64,000 nucleotides of DNA, taken from positions 62,001 to 126,000 of the forward strand of contig NZ_JTDK01000012.1 of NCBI RefSeq assembly GCF_000802305.1. Direction: 5' to 3'. The notes below the pieces were generated by a model. The model searched no databases. It was not told where the DNA came from and worked only from the letters and a program-made list of their open reading frames with translations. Made by a program: the position numbers and the translations under genes. This stretch comes from Microbacterium mangrovi. Its GTDB lineage: Bacteria > Actinomycetota > Actinomycetes > Actinomycetales > Microbacteriaceae. Positions 1 to 7,635 of the stretch are shown in pieces (within the stretch, counting starts at the first letter, position 1; every line of letters begins with the position of its first letter).

Positions 1-308
1 GGCTGGTAGTAGTCGTAGTAGCTGACGAAGTACTCGACGGCGTTGTGCGGCATGAGGTCGCGGAACTCGTTGGCCAGCTGCGCGGCGAGCGTCTTGTTGT
101 GCGCGAGCACGAGCGTCGGCCGCTGCACCTGCTCGATCAGCCACGCCGTCGTCGCCGACTTGCCGGTACCCGTGGCGCCGAGCAGCACGATGTCGGTCTC
201 GCCCGCGTTGATGCGCGCGGCGAGGTCGGCGATCGCCTGCGGCTGATCGCCGCTGGGGACGTACTCGCTGACGACTTCGAACGGGCGGACAGAGCGGGTG
301 GTCTGCAT
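1..308 (-). CDS. uvrB: Excinuclease ABC subunit B, N-terminal part (cut by window edge)
   Basis: UvrB is the DNA-damage-verifying helicase-like subunit of UvrABC nucleotide excision repair. The 102 visible residues include the family opening [12 protein letters not shown], the Walker A motif GATGTGKS at residues 44-51, and the start of the beta-hairpin region ([12 protein letters not shown]) that inserts between DNA strands. The rest of the gene lies beyond position 1. I chose the ATG at 308 because a TACGCT box ends 7 nt before it, the local leaderless pattern. An in-frame ATG at 338 would add ten residues not typical of the family. It lies downstream of coaE on the same strand with a 50-bp gap. 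Confidence 0.95.
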   Translation of the reverse strand, partial: MQTTRSVRPFEVVSEYVPSGDQPQAIADLAARINAGETDIVLLGATGTGKSATTAWLIEQVQRPTLVLAHNKTLAAQLANEFRDLMPHNAVEYFVSYYDYYQ

Positions 309-315
309 GTGTTCC

Positions 316-321
316 AGCGTA
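316..321 (-). promoter_or_regulatory. Putative leaderless -10 box of uvrB
   Basis: TACGCT on the minus strand, 7 nt before the uvrB ATG. No Shine-Dalgarno sequence lies between them. A clear -35 hexamer is not visible. Confidence 0.5.
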
Positions 322-358
322 GGCGGGGGTTCCGACATCGGGCCCGGATGCGGCTCCC

Positions 359-961
359 TCAGTCCTGCGCGGACACCCGCCGCCACAGCTCGTCGACCTG
401 AGCGAGAGTGTCCGCCAGCGTCCCGGACGTGTCGATGATCACGTCGGCGATCTCCCGCCGGGCGGCATCCGGAACCTGCGACCGGATGCGGGCCCGCGCG
501 GCATCCTCGTCCAGACCGCGCAGCTCCACGAGCCGGCGCTCGCGCAGTTCGGCGGGAGCATCCGCGACCACGACCAGATCCCACGGGTCGTCGACGCGCG
601 CCTCGACCAGCAGGGGCACGTCGTACACGACCACCGCGTCGGCATCCCGGGCGAACGCCTCCGCGAAGCGCCGCTGCGACTCCGCCTTCACGGCGGGGTG
701 CACGAGGGCGTTCAGCCGCTGAAGTGCGGCGTCGTCGCCGAAGACCCGAGCGCCGAGCGCCGCCCGGTCGAGCGAGCCGTCCGCGCGGATCACCTCCGCG
801 CCGAACTCCGCGGCGATCGCGGCCAGCACCGGAGAGCCGGGCGCCTGCACGTCGCGCACGAGAGCGTCGGCGTCGACGATCACCGCGCCGTGCTCGGCGA
901 GACGGGACGCGACGGTGGATTTGCCGGAGGCGATCCCACCGGTGAGGGCGACGAGGGGCAT
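359..961 (-). CDS. coaE: Dephospho-CoA kinase
   Basis: CoaE catalyses the last step of coenzyme A synthesis, ATP-dependent phosphorylation of the 3'-hydroxyl of dephospho-CoA, in the cytosol. The 200-residue protein has the P-loop GGIASGKST at residues 8-16 and the CoaE signatures [13 protein letters not shown] and [10 protein letters not shown]. The length fits the short, single-domain form. The ATG at 961 follows a CATCCT box by 6 nt, so the message may be leaderless. In many actinobacteria coaE lies next to rpsA; here about 6.5 kb of other genes separate them. Confidence 0.95.
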   Translation of the reverse strand: MPLVALTGGIASGKSTVASRLAEHGAVIVDADALVRDVQAPGSPVLAAIAAEFGAEVIRADGSLDRAALGARVFGDDAALQRLNALVHPAVKAESQRRFAEAFARDADAVVVYDVPLLVEARVDDPWDLVVVADAPAELRERRLVELRGLDEDAARARIRSQVPDAARREIADVIIDTSGTLADTLAQVDELWRRVSAQD

Positions 962-1002
962 ACGACGAGGATGCCACGGCCGCCGCCGGTCGCTCAGCTT
1001 TG

Positions 1003-1057
1003 CCTCAGGACGGCAAGCCTTGGGCAGCCCTGAGGCGTCCTTAGCGCTGCCCTGAGG
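1003..1057 (+). promoter_or_regulatory. Triple CCTGAGG / CCTCAGG motif upstream of the SipW module
   Basis: The heptamer CCTGAGG occurs at 1029-1035 and 1051-1057, exactly 22 bp apart (about two helical turns), and its reverse complement CCTCAGG lies at 1003-1009. All three sit in the divergent gap between coaE and the SipW-dependent protein gene. This spacing suits a transcription-factor operator. The regulator is not identified; the response regulator encoded at 3040 is one candidate. Confidence 0.35.
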
Positions 1058-1127
1058 AGCGGCTCATAGCGTCGAGACATCGCGATCGGCACCGCCGGCC
1101 GCAACCCGAAATCCCGAAAGGCATCCC

Positions 1128-1670
1128 ATGGACACCGCACCCGCAAACCGCAGCCGGCGCCGCTCCCGCAAGCGTCCCCTCATCGCCACGGCGCTAGCTC
1201 TGCTGGCCGTCGGCGGCATCGGCGCAGCCGCCACGAGCGCGGCATGGACCGACAACGTGTTCTTCACGGCCCCCGCACAGGCCGCGACCTTCGATCTGCA
1301 GGGCTCCCTCGACGGCACCACCTGGGTCCAGTCGGACAACCCGAACAGCGTCCAGCTCGTCGTGCCGGCCTCGACCTTCACGAACCTCCTGCCCGGCCAG
1401 ACCCGCACGGTCACGCTCTACGTCGAGAACACCGGCACCGCCAATTCGGCCCTCGTCGCAAGTGCCGCGTGGGCATCGGGCAGCACCTTCACCACCAACC
1501 CGACGATCTCGGTCTCGCCCGCCTCCTCGACGCTCGCCGCCGCGAACGGCGCGACCCCGACCACGACCACCGTGACCCTCACGGTGTCGGCGCCGGCCGA
1601 CTGGGCCCCCGTCAACCAGGGCAAGTTCGGCAACGTCGTGGTGACCGTCGCCGGCACCGCCACGTCCTGA
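1128..1670 (+). CDS. SipW-dependent exported protein, TasA/camelysin-like (first)
   Basis: This 180-residue protein has an Arg-rich N-terminus, a hydrophobic segment at about residues 18-37 and the cleavage-region motif TSAAWTD typical of SipW-dependent signal peptides. The mature part is Thr/Ser/Ala-rich, has no cysteine and reads as a beta-sandwich (RTVTLYVENTG and similar strands), as in TasA/CalY-type surface proteins that can assemble into fibres. It is followed directly by a SipW-like peptidase gene and a second substrate-like gene. The start is supported by a GAAAGG ribosome binding site. Fibre formation is inferred from family resemblance and context only. Confidence 0.75.
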   Translation: MDTAPANRSRRRSRKRPLIATALALLAVGGIGAAATSAAWTDNVFFTAPAQAATFDLQGSLDGTTWVQSDNPNSVQLVVPASTFTNLLPGQTRTVTLYVENTGTANSALVASAAWASGSTFTTNPTISVSPASSTLAAANGATPTTTTVTLTVSAPADWAPVNQGKFGNVVVTVAGTATS

Positions 1671-1714
1671 CCCGACCCGTCCACGACACCGCCGAATCCG
1701 AATCGGGAGCAGAA

Positions 1715-2299
1715 ATGATCGCATTGCGTCGCATCGCCCTGGGAGTCCTCTGGCTGCTGGCCGCCGTGGGCATCGCCTGCGGGATGGTCTGGGGAGCCAC
1801 GGCCGCCGGCCTCATCAAGCCCCTCATCGTCATCTCGGGTTCGATGGAGCCGCACATCATGACCGGCGATCTCGTCGTGGACAGGCCGGTCGCCGCCGCC
1901 GCGCTCCGGCCGGGTGACGTCGTCAGCCTGCCGAACCCGCTCACCCACGATCTGGTCACGCACCGGATCCAGACGATCGCCGCCGAGGCGCACGGCGGCT
2001 ATGCGATCACCCTCAAGGGCGACAACAACGCCTTCGCGGACGCGCTCACCTACCACGTCGGACCCGAGGTCTGGATGCCGCAGGTGCAGCTGGCGGGCGT
2101 GGGCGCGGCCATCCAGCGGCTGGCGTCGCCGGGCGTCATCGTCGCCTTCCTCGTGGGACTGGCCGGCCTTCTGGGGCTGGTCTGGCTGGTCCCCGCTCCC
2201 GGGCGGACCCGAAACGACCGGGAGCAGTCCGCCGCAGGCACCGTCCGTGCCGCCGAGTCCCGCCGCGAGCCCGAACTCGCGACGACCTCGGCGCCATGA
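1715..2299 (+). CDS. Signal peptidase I, SipW-like (ER/archaeal type)
   Basis: This 194-residue membrane peptidase would remove signal peptides from the two flanking exported proteins. It has an N-terminal membrane segment, the nucleophile motif SGSMEP with Ser43, and His83 in THRI where ordinary bacterial signal peptidases carry the catalytic Lys. GDNN around Asp103 follows. The Ser-His arrangement marks the ER/SipW class. A second membrane segment lies near residues 145-165, then a charged tail. The ATG at 1715 is preceded by GGGAG. The stop overlaps the next start (ATGA at 2296-2299), so the two are probably translationally coupled. Confidence 0.85.
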   Translation: MIALRRIALGVLWLLAAVGIACGMVWGATAAGLIKPLIVISGSMEPHIMTGDLVVDRPVAAAALRPGDVVSLPNPLTHDLVTHRIQTIAAEAHGGYAITLKGDNNAFADALTYHVGPEVWMPQVQLAGVGAAIQRLASPGVIVAFLVGLAGLLGLVWLVPAPGRTRNDREQSAAGTVRAAESRREPELATTSAP

Positions 2300-2931
2300 A
2301 TCTGGGGACCATGCCTGCGACACAACGGTCCGCGGCGATCGAGGGCACCCGGCCCCCGGTCGCCGCGGACCCGCGCGCCCGCGTCCGTGGGCGAGCCCGG
2401 TGGGCCCGCGTCGCGGCCGCCGGACTGGCGGCATCCGCCCTCGTCGTCGGGGCGACCGCTGCAGCCACCGCCGAGACGCGCGCCGCCTGGACCGACGCGA
2501 CCCGCGTGTCGGCTTCGGTGACGTCGGGTGCCTGGTCTGCCCTCGGCTCGTGCACGGCGCTGAACAGCGCCGGCGCGGCGGTGGGCACCTGCGCCATCAC
2601 GTCGATCGTGTACGACGCGACCGGCGCGCTCAACAAGCATGTGCGCTCCTATTACGCGACCTTCTCGGTTTCCAGCAGTGCGGCGTCCGCCGTCGTCTTC
2701 CAGGCGAATCTGGGCGCCGCCACCGTCCGCACCGACACCAGCGTCGGCGCCTGGACCTGGACGTCCGCGTTCACGATCGCCGGCCTCCAGATGACCCCGA
2801 CGTCACCGTGCGCGGCGCTACCGAGTCTCAGCGGGCGCGCGACGTCCGCCAACTGGGCGACGCTGCCCACCGTGCCGTTCCAGATCGCCGACGCCCGTTC
2901 GGCGGTCCAAGGCTCGCCGAGCTGCTCGTGA
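2296..2931 (+). CDS. SipW-dependent exported protein (second)
   Basis: This 211-residue protein has a long, basic N-terminus, a hydrophobic segment near residues 37-58 and then ETRAAWTDA, the same AAWTD cleavage-region motif as the first protein of the module. The mature part is beta-rich and contains four cysteines (GSC, GTC, SPC, PSC), unlike the Cys-free first protein, so extracellular disulfides are plausible. The start overlaps the peptidase stop by 4 bp; an in-frame ATG at 2311 is an alternative. It is probably cleaved by the adjacent peptidase. The molecular role is unknown; a minor pilin-like or anchoring subunit is one idea. Confidence 0.7.
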   Translation: MNLGTMPATQRSAAIEGTRPPVAADPRARVRGRARWARVAAAGLAASALVVGATAAATAETRAAWTDATRVSASVTSGAWSALGSCTALNSAGAAVGTCAITSIVYDATGALNKHVRSYYATFSVSSSAASAVVFQANLGAATVRTDTSVGAWTWTSAFTIAGLQMTPTSPCAALPSLSGRATSANWATLPTVPFQIADARSAVQGSPSCS

Positions 2932-3039
2932 AAGGGCGTGCCCATGGCCGGTGAGGCGTTCCGGCGGATGTTCTCCGATATCCTGTCCGAAGTCACGGAG
3001 GCGCCGATCGCGGCGTCTCCGATTCCGGGGGGAGGACAC

Positions 3040-3810
3040 GTGGATCATGCGCGCGTCGCAGTGGTGATCGAGGACGAAGCCGACATCCGCTCTTTGCTCG
3101 CGGACGTGCTCGAGCAGGCCGGGTTCACCGTCCATACGGCCGGAACCGGGCTCGACGGCGTCCGGCTCGTGTCGGAGGTGGATCCCCTCGTCACGACGCT
3201 CGATGTCAACATGCCGGGTATGGACGGATTCGAGACCGCACGCCGGATCCGCGCGGTGAGCTCCACGTACATCGTGATGCTCAGCGCGCGATCCGAGGAG
3301 ATCGACGCGATGCAGGGTCTGGATGCCGGCGCCGACGACTACGTGACCAAGCCGTTCCGACCCCGCGAACTGCGGGCGCGGATCGAAGCGATGCTGCGCC
3401 GGCCGCGGATGCACACGTCCGCTCCCGCCGGCACGGCCGCCCCCGCCCCCGCTCCCGCGCCGGCGGCCGCCGTCCCCGAGGAGGAGGGATGGCTGACGCA
3501 CAACGGCCTCCGGCTGAACCCGGACATGCGGGTGGCGACGATGGACGACGCCGAACTCGATCTGACGCGCAGCGAGTTCGAGATCCTCGCCGAGCTCCTC
3601 AGCGCCGGGCGGCGGGTGGTGAGCAAGGGCGAGCTCGCCCTCATGCTGCGCGGCGAACGCTGGACGGGGGCCGAGTTCCTGAGCGACAGTGACGCGCGAG
3701 CGATCGAGGTGCACATGGCGAACCTGCGCCGCAAGCTCGGCGAGTCCCCGTCCGATCCGCGGTGGATCGAGACCGTGCGCGGCGTCGGCTACCGGGTCAC
3801 CGCGCGCTGA
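3040..3810 (+). CDS. OmpR/PhoB-type response regulator
   Basis: This is a cytosolic DNA-binding regulator of a two-component system. The receiver domain (about residues 5-120) has the acidic pocket IEDE at 10-13, phospho-acceptor Asp55 in TTLDVNMPG, and Lys104 in YVTKPF. An Ala/Pro linker leads to a winged-helix domain ending in ETVRGVGYRVTAR. I chose GTG 3040 over the upstream ATG 2938 because a strong GGGGGGAGGA ribosome binding site precedes it and the homologous part begins there. A TATCCT box at 2979-2984 could be its promoter. Its 3' end overlaps the convergent membrane-protein gene by 14 bp. Its likely partner is the kinase at 5020-6753. Confidence 0.88.
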   Translation: MDHARVAVVIEDEADIRSLLADVLEQAGFTVHTAGTGLDGVRLVSEVDPLVTTLDVNMPGMDGFETARRIRAVSSTYIVMLSARSEEIDAMQGLDAGADDYVTKPFRPRELRARIEAMLRRPRMHTSAPAGTAAPAPAPAPAAAVPEEEGWLTHNGLRLNPDMRVATMDDAELDLTRSEFEILAELLSAGRRVVSKGELALMLRGERWTGAEFLSDSDARAIEVHMANLRRKLGESPSDPRWIETVRGVGYRVTAR

Positions 3811-5023
3811 GGTCCGCCCCGCCGACCAGCACCGCGCTGCCCGCCTCTCCGGCGGCGCGCCGGGCCGATTCCCGCGCCCCCGCGATGAGCTGTGCGGCGC
3901 CCGCGCACGGGCTCGCGGCGGCGTCGCCGGAGGCCGGCTGCGCGTCGGCCGTCCCGGTGAGGACGACGCCGATGCCGATCACCGGGATGACGCCGGCGCC
4001 GACCTCGGCGAGATCGTCGAGCAGTCCCCGGTAGACGATGCCGGCCAGTCGCCGGGCGTCGGGTTCGGACGCGGCCGACATCGCCACGAGGAGCCCGTTC
4101 GTCCCGTCCTGCGCGATGAGCGCGAGCGCGGACGTGCTCCGCTTGACGCTGGCGCGGGCCGCCTCGGAGATCTCCCGCGCCGCCTCGCCGCCGAAGGCGG
4201 ACGAGATCTGCGGCAGGTCGTCCATCCGCACGGCGAGCACGGCCAACTCCTCCGCACGCGTCGCGGCACGCTCGGCGGCGCGGGTGAGCAGCACGGTGAA
4301 CGACGCGATCGGGAGAACGTCGTCGGTGCCCAGCGGTGCGGACGACTCCAGGCGCGCGGGCCCGCGCTGACCGGCGCGGTCGGCGCGCAGCACGGAGGTC
4401 ACCACGAGCGCCACGATCGTGAGGATCACGGTGAGGACGCTGGTCATGGCGCTGCCGAACCAGGTGTTGAACAGGGTGCTGTCGAATCCCTCGGCGATCA
4501 CGACGACGATGCGGCCCAGGTAGAACACCGCCTGGAGCCCGAGCACCGCGCACAGCCCCCACGAGGTCCGGTAGGTGCCCATGTCGCCGCGCACCGATTC
4601 GACGCAGCCGAGGGCGGCGAACAGCAGGATGCACGCGAACATCCAGGGCGCCCCGGCCCAGTCGCCGGCGTCCGGTCCGGCCAGGAGGACGGTCAGCAGC
4701 GCCCCGATCCCGCCGACGGCGACGGTGAGGGTGGCGATCGTCATCCGCCGGCCGTTGAAGACCCGGCACCCGAGCCACATGCAGCCCGTGCCGACGACGA
4801 ACGTCGTGTTGCCGACCGCGACGGGCCACATCACCGTCGGATCCACGGCCCAGACCATGTACGCCAGGGTCGTCAGCATCGCGGACAGGAACGCGACGGA
4901 CCAGACCCGCCCGGCACCCTCGTCGCGGCGCAGCATCGTCTCGACGATGAAGAACGTGCCGCTGACGATCACCACCACCGCCGTCATGAGCGACAGCGTC
5001 ACCTGATCGAGTTCGACGTTCAT
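3797..5023 (-). CDS. Seven-TM membrane protein with degenerate GGDEF domain
   Basis: The 408-residue protein has about seven hydrophobic helices in its first 230 residues, followed by a cytosolic part laid out like a diguanylate cyclase domain (LAVLAVRMDDL, then FGGEAAREISEAARAS, then IPVIGIGVVL). The signature loop reads AQDGTNGLLV instead of GGDEF, and the metal-binding Asp of the first strand is not conserved, so cyclase activity is unlikely. It may be a sensor or c-di-GMP-related scaffold. It starts 4 bp inside the histidine kinase gene (ATG overlapping the stop), so the two are coupled. Its 3' end overlaps the response regulator gene on the other strand. The function is unknown. Confidence 0.7.
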   Translation of the reverse strand: MNVELDQVTLSLMTAVVVIVSGTFFIVETMLRRDEGAGRVWSVAFLSAMLTTLAYMVWAVDPTVMWPVAVGNTTFVVGTGCMWLGCRVFNGRRMTIATLTVAVGGIGALLTVLLAGPDAGDWAGAPWMFACILLFAALGCVESVRGDMGTYRTSWGLCAVLGLQAVFYLGRIVVVIAEGFDSTLFNTWFGSAMTSVLTVILTIVALVVTSVLRADRAGQRGPARLESSAPLGTDDVLPIASFTVLLTRAAERAATRAEELAVLAVRMDDLPQISSAFGGEAAREISEAARASVKRSTSALALIAQDGTNGLLVAMSAASEPDARRLAGIVYRGLLDDLAEVGAGVIPVIGIGVVLTGTADAQPASGDAAASPCAGAAQLIAGARESARRAAGEAGSAVLVGGADLSAR

Positions 5024-6753
5024 CCGGCCTCCCCTTCGGAGCGTGCGGCGGTGGGTGCGGTCGGTTCCCGCCGTGCGGCGGCGACCCGCTCGGGGACGCG
5101 GGGCGCCGGCGCGGACGCGGCCCGGGTGGCGGGCAGACGCAGGATGAACGTCGACCCGGCGCCGGGTGTGCTGCGCACGGTGATGTCTCCGCCGTGGGCG
5201 CGCGCCAGGTCACGGCTGATGGCGAGCCCGAGTCCGGTGCCGCGCCGTCCGCCGGACTGTGCACCGCGCGTGCGATAGAACCGCACGAACAGGCCGGACA
5301 TCTCCTCCTCCGTCATCCCGATCCCGGTGTCGCGCACGAGCACCCACGTGGAGTCGCCGTCGGTGGTGGCCCCGACCGTCACGCTTCCGGCCTCGCTGTT
5401 GTAGGCGATCGCATTCGCGATCAGGTTGTCGACGATCTGTCGCGCCCGCATCGGATCGACGAAGGCCACCGCGTCCTCGACCCCGGAATCGTCCAGCGTC
5501 ACGCCGCGCTCGGCGGCGCGGGGTTCGAGGGATTCCACCGATGCACGCACGATGTCGGCCACGTCCACGTCGACCGGCGAGACGGTCAGTTCGACGGGAC
5601 GACTCGACGCGCTGGATGCCGCGAGGATGTCGGCGACGATGCCCAGCAGCCGCTCCGCGTTGCGCTCGGCGATCTCCAGCCCGCGCCGCGCCGACGCGGG
5701 CACCTGCGGGTCGTCGATGGCCAGGTCGAGATAGCCGAGGATCGAGGTCAGCGGGGTGCGCAGCTCGTGCGAGACGGATGCCACCAACTGGTCGCGGGCC
5801 TGCAGCGCGCGCAGCTCCGACGTCACGTCGCGGGAGACGAGCACGGCACCCACGTCCTCGCCGTGCGGCCCGGTGAGGCGGCGGACGGTGACCGCGAGTG
5901 CGACGTTCTGCGGCCCGGACTCGCCGAACCACAGCACCTCCGCGTCGAACGCCTCGCCGCGCAGCGCGCGCTCCACCGGCATCCGCTCCGCGGGCATCGG
6001 CGTGACGCCGTCGGCGGAGAACACCCGCACGCCGCCGTCTCCGTCGCCGTCGCCGCGCAGCAGTGCGCGCTGCAGCTGCCCGGGCGCCTCGTTGACGATC
6101 GTCACCGCCCCGTCCTCCGCGATCCGGATCAGACCGAATTCGGCCGCATCGAGCAGCTCCTCGACTTCGAGCTCCTGGCGCCGGGCGCGCTCGAGCGCGT
6201 GGGAGAGCACCGCGGCCTGCTTGTCGAGGAGACTTCGCTGCGCGGCCGAGCGCCGGGCGGTCAGATAGCTCGCCCCGCTCACGGTCATGACGACCAGCGG
6301 CAGCAGGAGGGTCGCGTATCCCACGGGACGCGTGGGCTGGGCGAGGACCGTGATGGCGAAGCCGACCAGGATGCCCGCCGCCCCGCCGATCGCGCCGGCC
6401 AGGCCCCACGACGAGGCGAGCCACATCGCCGGAAAGATCCACAGCAACCCGACGCCCGAGTTCGGACCGCCCAGGCGCATGATCGTGATCGCGACGATGT
6501 CGACGATCGGCACGATGACCAGCCACGAGGCGCTCACGCGGTTCCACGGCACCAGGACCGTGAGCGCGGTCGCCGCGAAGATGGCGACGATCCCGGTGAA
6601 GAAGAGGCCGAGATCCCCCGCGGCCGGGGCGACCACGATCATGAAGGCGAGGATCAGGACGACCAGGCCCAGCAGCAGCTGGTTGAGCACCGCGGCGCGC
6701 TCCCGGGTGCGATCGCGCAGCACCCGATCGGCTGTCTCTCCCCCAAGATCCAT
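5020..6753 (-). CDS. Membrane sensor histidine kinase (PAS-HisKA-HATPase)
   Basis: The 577-residue kinase has about five to six membrane helices up to residue 165, a coiled stretch (residues 165-200), a PAS-like region, then a HisKA domain with phospho-acceptor His329 in SVSHELRTPL. The HATPase domain has N-box NLIANAIAYNSE, G1 DTGIGMTEE and G2 GTGLGLAIS. The ATG at 6753 lies 6 nt after a TAGCGT box, so the message is probably leaderless. It forms an operon with the degenerate-GGDEF protein and converges on the OmpR-type regulator, its likely partner. The signal is unknown; the membrane region has no large extracellular domain. Confidence 0.88.
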   Translation of the reverse strand: MDLGGETADRVLRDRTRERAAVLNQLLLGLVVLILAFMIVVAPAAGDLGLFFTGIVAIFAATALTVLVPWNRVSASWLVIVPIVDIVAITIMRLGGPNSGVGLLWIFPAMWLASSWGLAGAIGGAAGILVGFAITVLAQPTRPVGYATLLLPLVVMTVSGASYLTARRSAAQRSLLDKQAAVLSHALERARRQELEVEELLDAAEFGLIRIAEDGAVTIVNEAPGQLQRALLRGDGDGDGGVRVFSADGVTPMPAERMPVERALRGEAFDAEVLWFGESGPQNVALAVTVRRLTGPHGEDVGAVLVSRDVTSELRALQARDQLVASVSHELRTPLTSILGYLDLAIDDPQVPASARRGLEIAERNAERLLGIVADILAASSASSRPVELTVSPVDVDVADIVRASVESLEPRAAERGVTLDDSGVEDAVAFVDPMRARQIVDNLIANAIAYNSEAGSVTVGATTDGDSTWVLVRDTGIGMTEEEMSGLFVRFYRTRGAQSGGRRGTGLGLAISRDLARAHGGDITVRSTPGAGSTFILRLPATRAASAPAPRVPERVAAARREPTAPTAARSEGEAG

Positions 6754-6759
6754 CTCTCG

Positions 6760-6765
6760 ACGCTA
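6760..6765 (-). promoter_or_regulatory. Putative leaderless -10 box of the histidine kinase operon
   Basis: TAGCGT on the minus strand, 6 nt before the ATG at 6753, with no ribosome binding site between. Confidence 0.5.
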
Positions 6766-6875
6766 TCGCGCAGCGCGCGGCCGACGACCGACGACGGCGC
6801 GGCGGTGTCGCTGACTGTCTGCTGGATGTCGCAGAACGTCTGTCGCGGACCTCGCCCGGCCCTGACGACGGGGGG

Positions 6876-7508
6876 TCAGATGTCGAAGCCGCCGAAATCG
6901 CCGCCGCCGAAATCGCCGAAGCCTCCGCCGAAGTCGCCGCCACCGAAGTCCGCCGTGCCGGCATCCGTCGCGCCGGAGCCGTCTGCCGCGCTGCCGCCGT
7001 CGGCCGCCAGGCCGTCGGCATATCCGTCCGCGTAGCCGAAGTCCGAGCCGATGAACGGGGCCATGATCGCCGCGGTCGCGACGTACCCGATGATCCCGCC
7101 GAGCGCGCTCGCGCCGACCATGGTGCCGAAGCCCGGACCGGAGCGCTGGGACGAGAAGTTGCGCTCCATGAACCCGGGGTGCATGTACTCCGCACGCGTC
7201 GCGGCGCGCGCCATCACTCGCGGGTCGGCGTTGGCCGGACGCTCATCGACGGGCAGCTGGTCCGACAGCTCGTTCAGCAGCTGCTGTCGCTGGGCGGGCG
7301 TGAGCGCGGCGAAGGCCTCGGCGTGCACCTGCTCGATCGCCTCGGGAGGGGCCGTGCGCAGCAGGTAGCGGTAGCGCGCGAGCGCCTGCTCGTCGGCCGT
7401 CGGTGCGGCGCCCGGCTGTCCGGGTGCGACGGCGTACGCCGGCGGAGAGGCGGGCGAGACCGGTCGGCGTGGCGGCTCGGTGCCGAACAGTCGATCGAAG
7501 AACCCCAT
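6876..7508 (-). CDS. Hypothetical protein with Asp/Gly/Phe-rich C-terminus
   Basis: The 210-residue protein begins MGFFDRLFG, has a Pro-rich linker, a predicted helical region (ADEQALARYRYLL to about residue 105), a hydrophobic Gly/Ala segment near residues 130-152 that could cross or insert into the membrane, and a low-complexity tail built from DFGGG-like repeats. Similar proteins occur in actinobacteria without known function. The ATG at 7508 is preceded by AAAGGCGGA. It is downstream of rpsA on the same strand but separated by a strong hairpin, so it is probably transcribed on its own. I cannot assign a function. Confidence 0.65.
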   Translation of the reverse strand: MGFFDRLFGTEPPRRPVSPASPPAYAVAPGQPGAAPTADEQALARYRYLLRTAPPEAIEQVHAEAFAALTPAQRQQLLNELSDQLPVDERPANADPRVMARAATRAEYMHPGFMERNFSSQRSGPGFGTMVGASALGGIIGYVATAAIMAPFIGSDFGYADGYADGLAADGGSAADGSGATDAGTADFGGGDFGGGFGDFGGGDFGGFDI

Positions 7509-7584
7509 CTGCAATCCGCCTTTCGTCGCGTACCACGAGGCTAGCGGGTCTCGCTTCAGCGATCCTGAGAGGTGCGGAAACGGC

Positions 7585-7620
7585 AGCAGGGCCGCAACCC
7601 CGTGAGGTTGCGGCCCTGCT
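7585..7620 (-). terminator. Intrinsic-type terminator after rpsA
   Basis: A 15-bp perfect stem starting AGCAGGGCCGC, with a 6-nt loop, begins 16 bp after the rpsA stop. No long U tract follows, as is usual in high-GC actinobacteria. Confidence 0.8.
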
Positions 7621-7635
7621 GTGGAGTGCTTTCGA

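Noticed and set aside
2938-3039. ATG 2938 as the OmpR-type regulator start
   Set aside because: The extra 34 residues are not part of a receiver domain, and GTG 3040 has a strong ribosome binding site.
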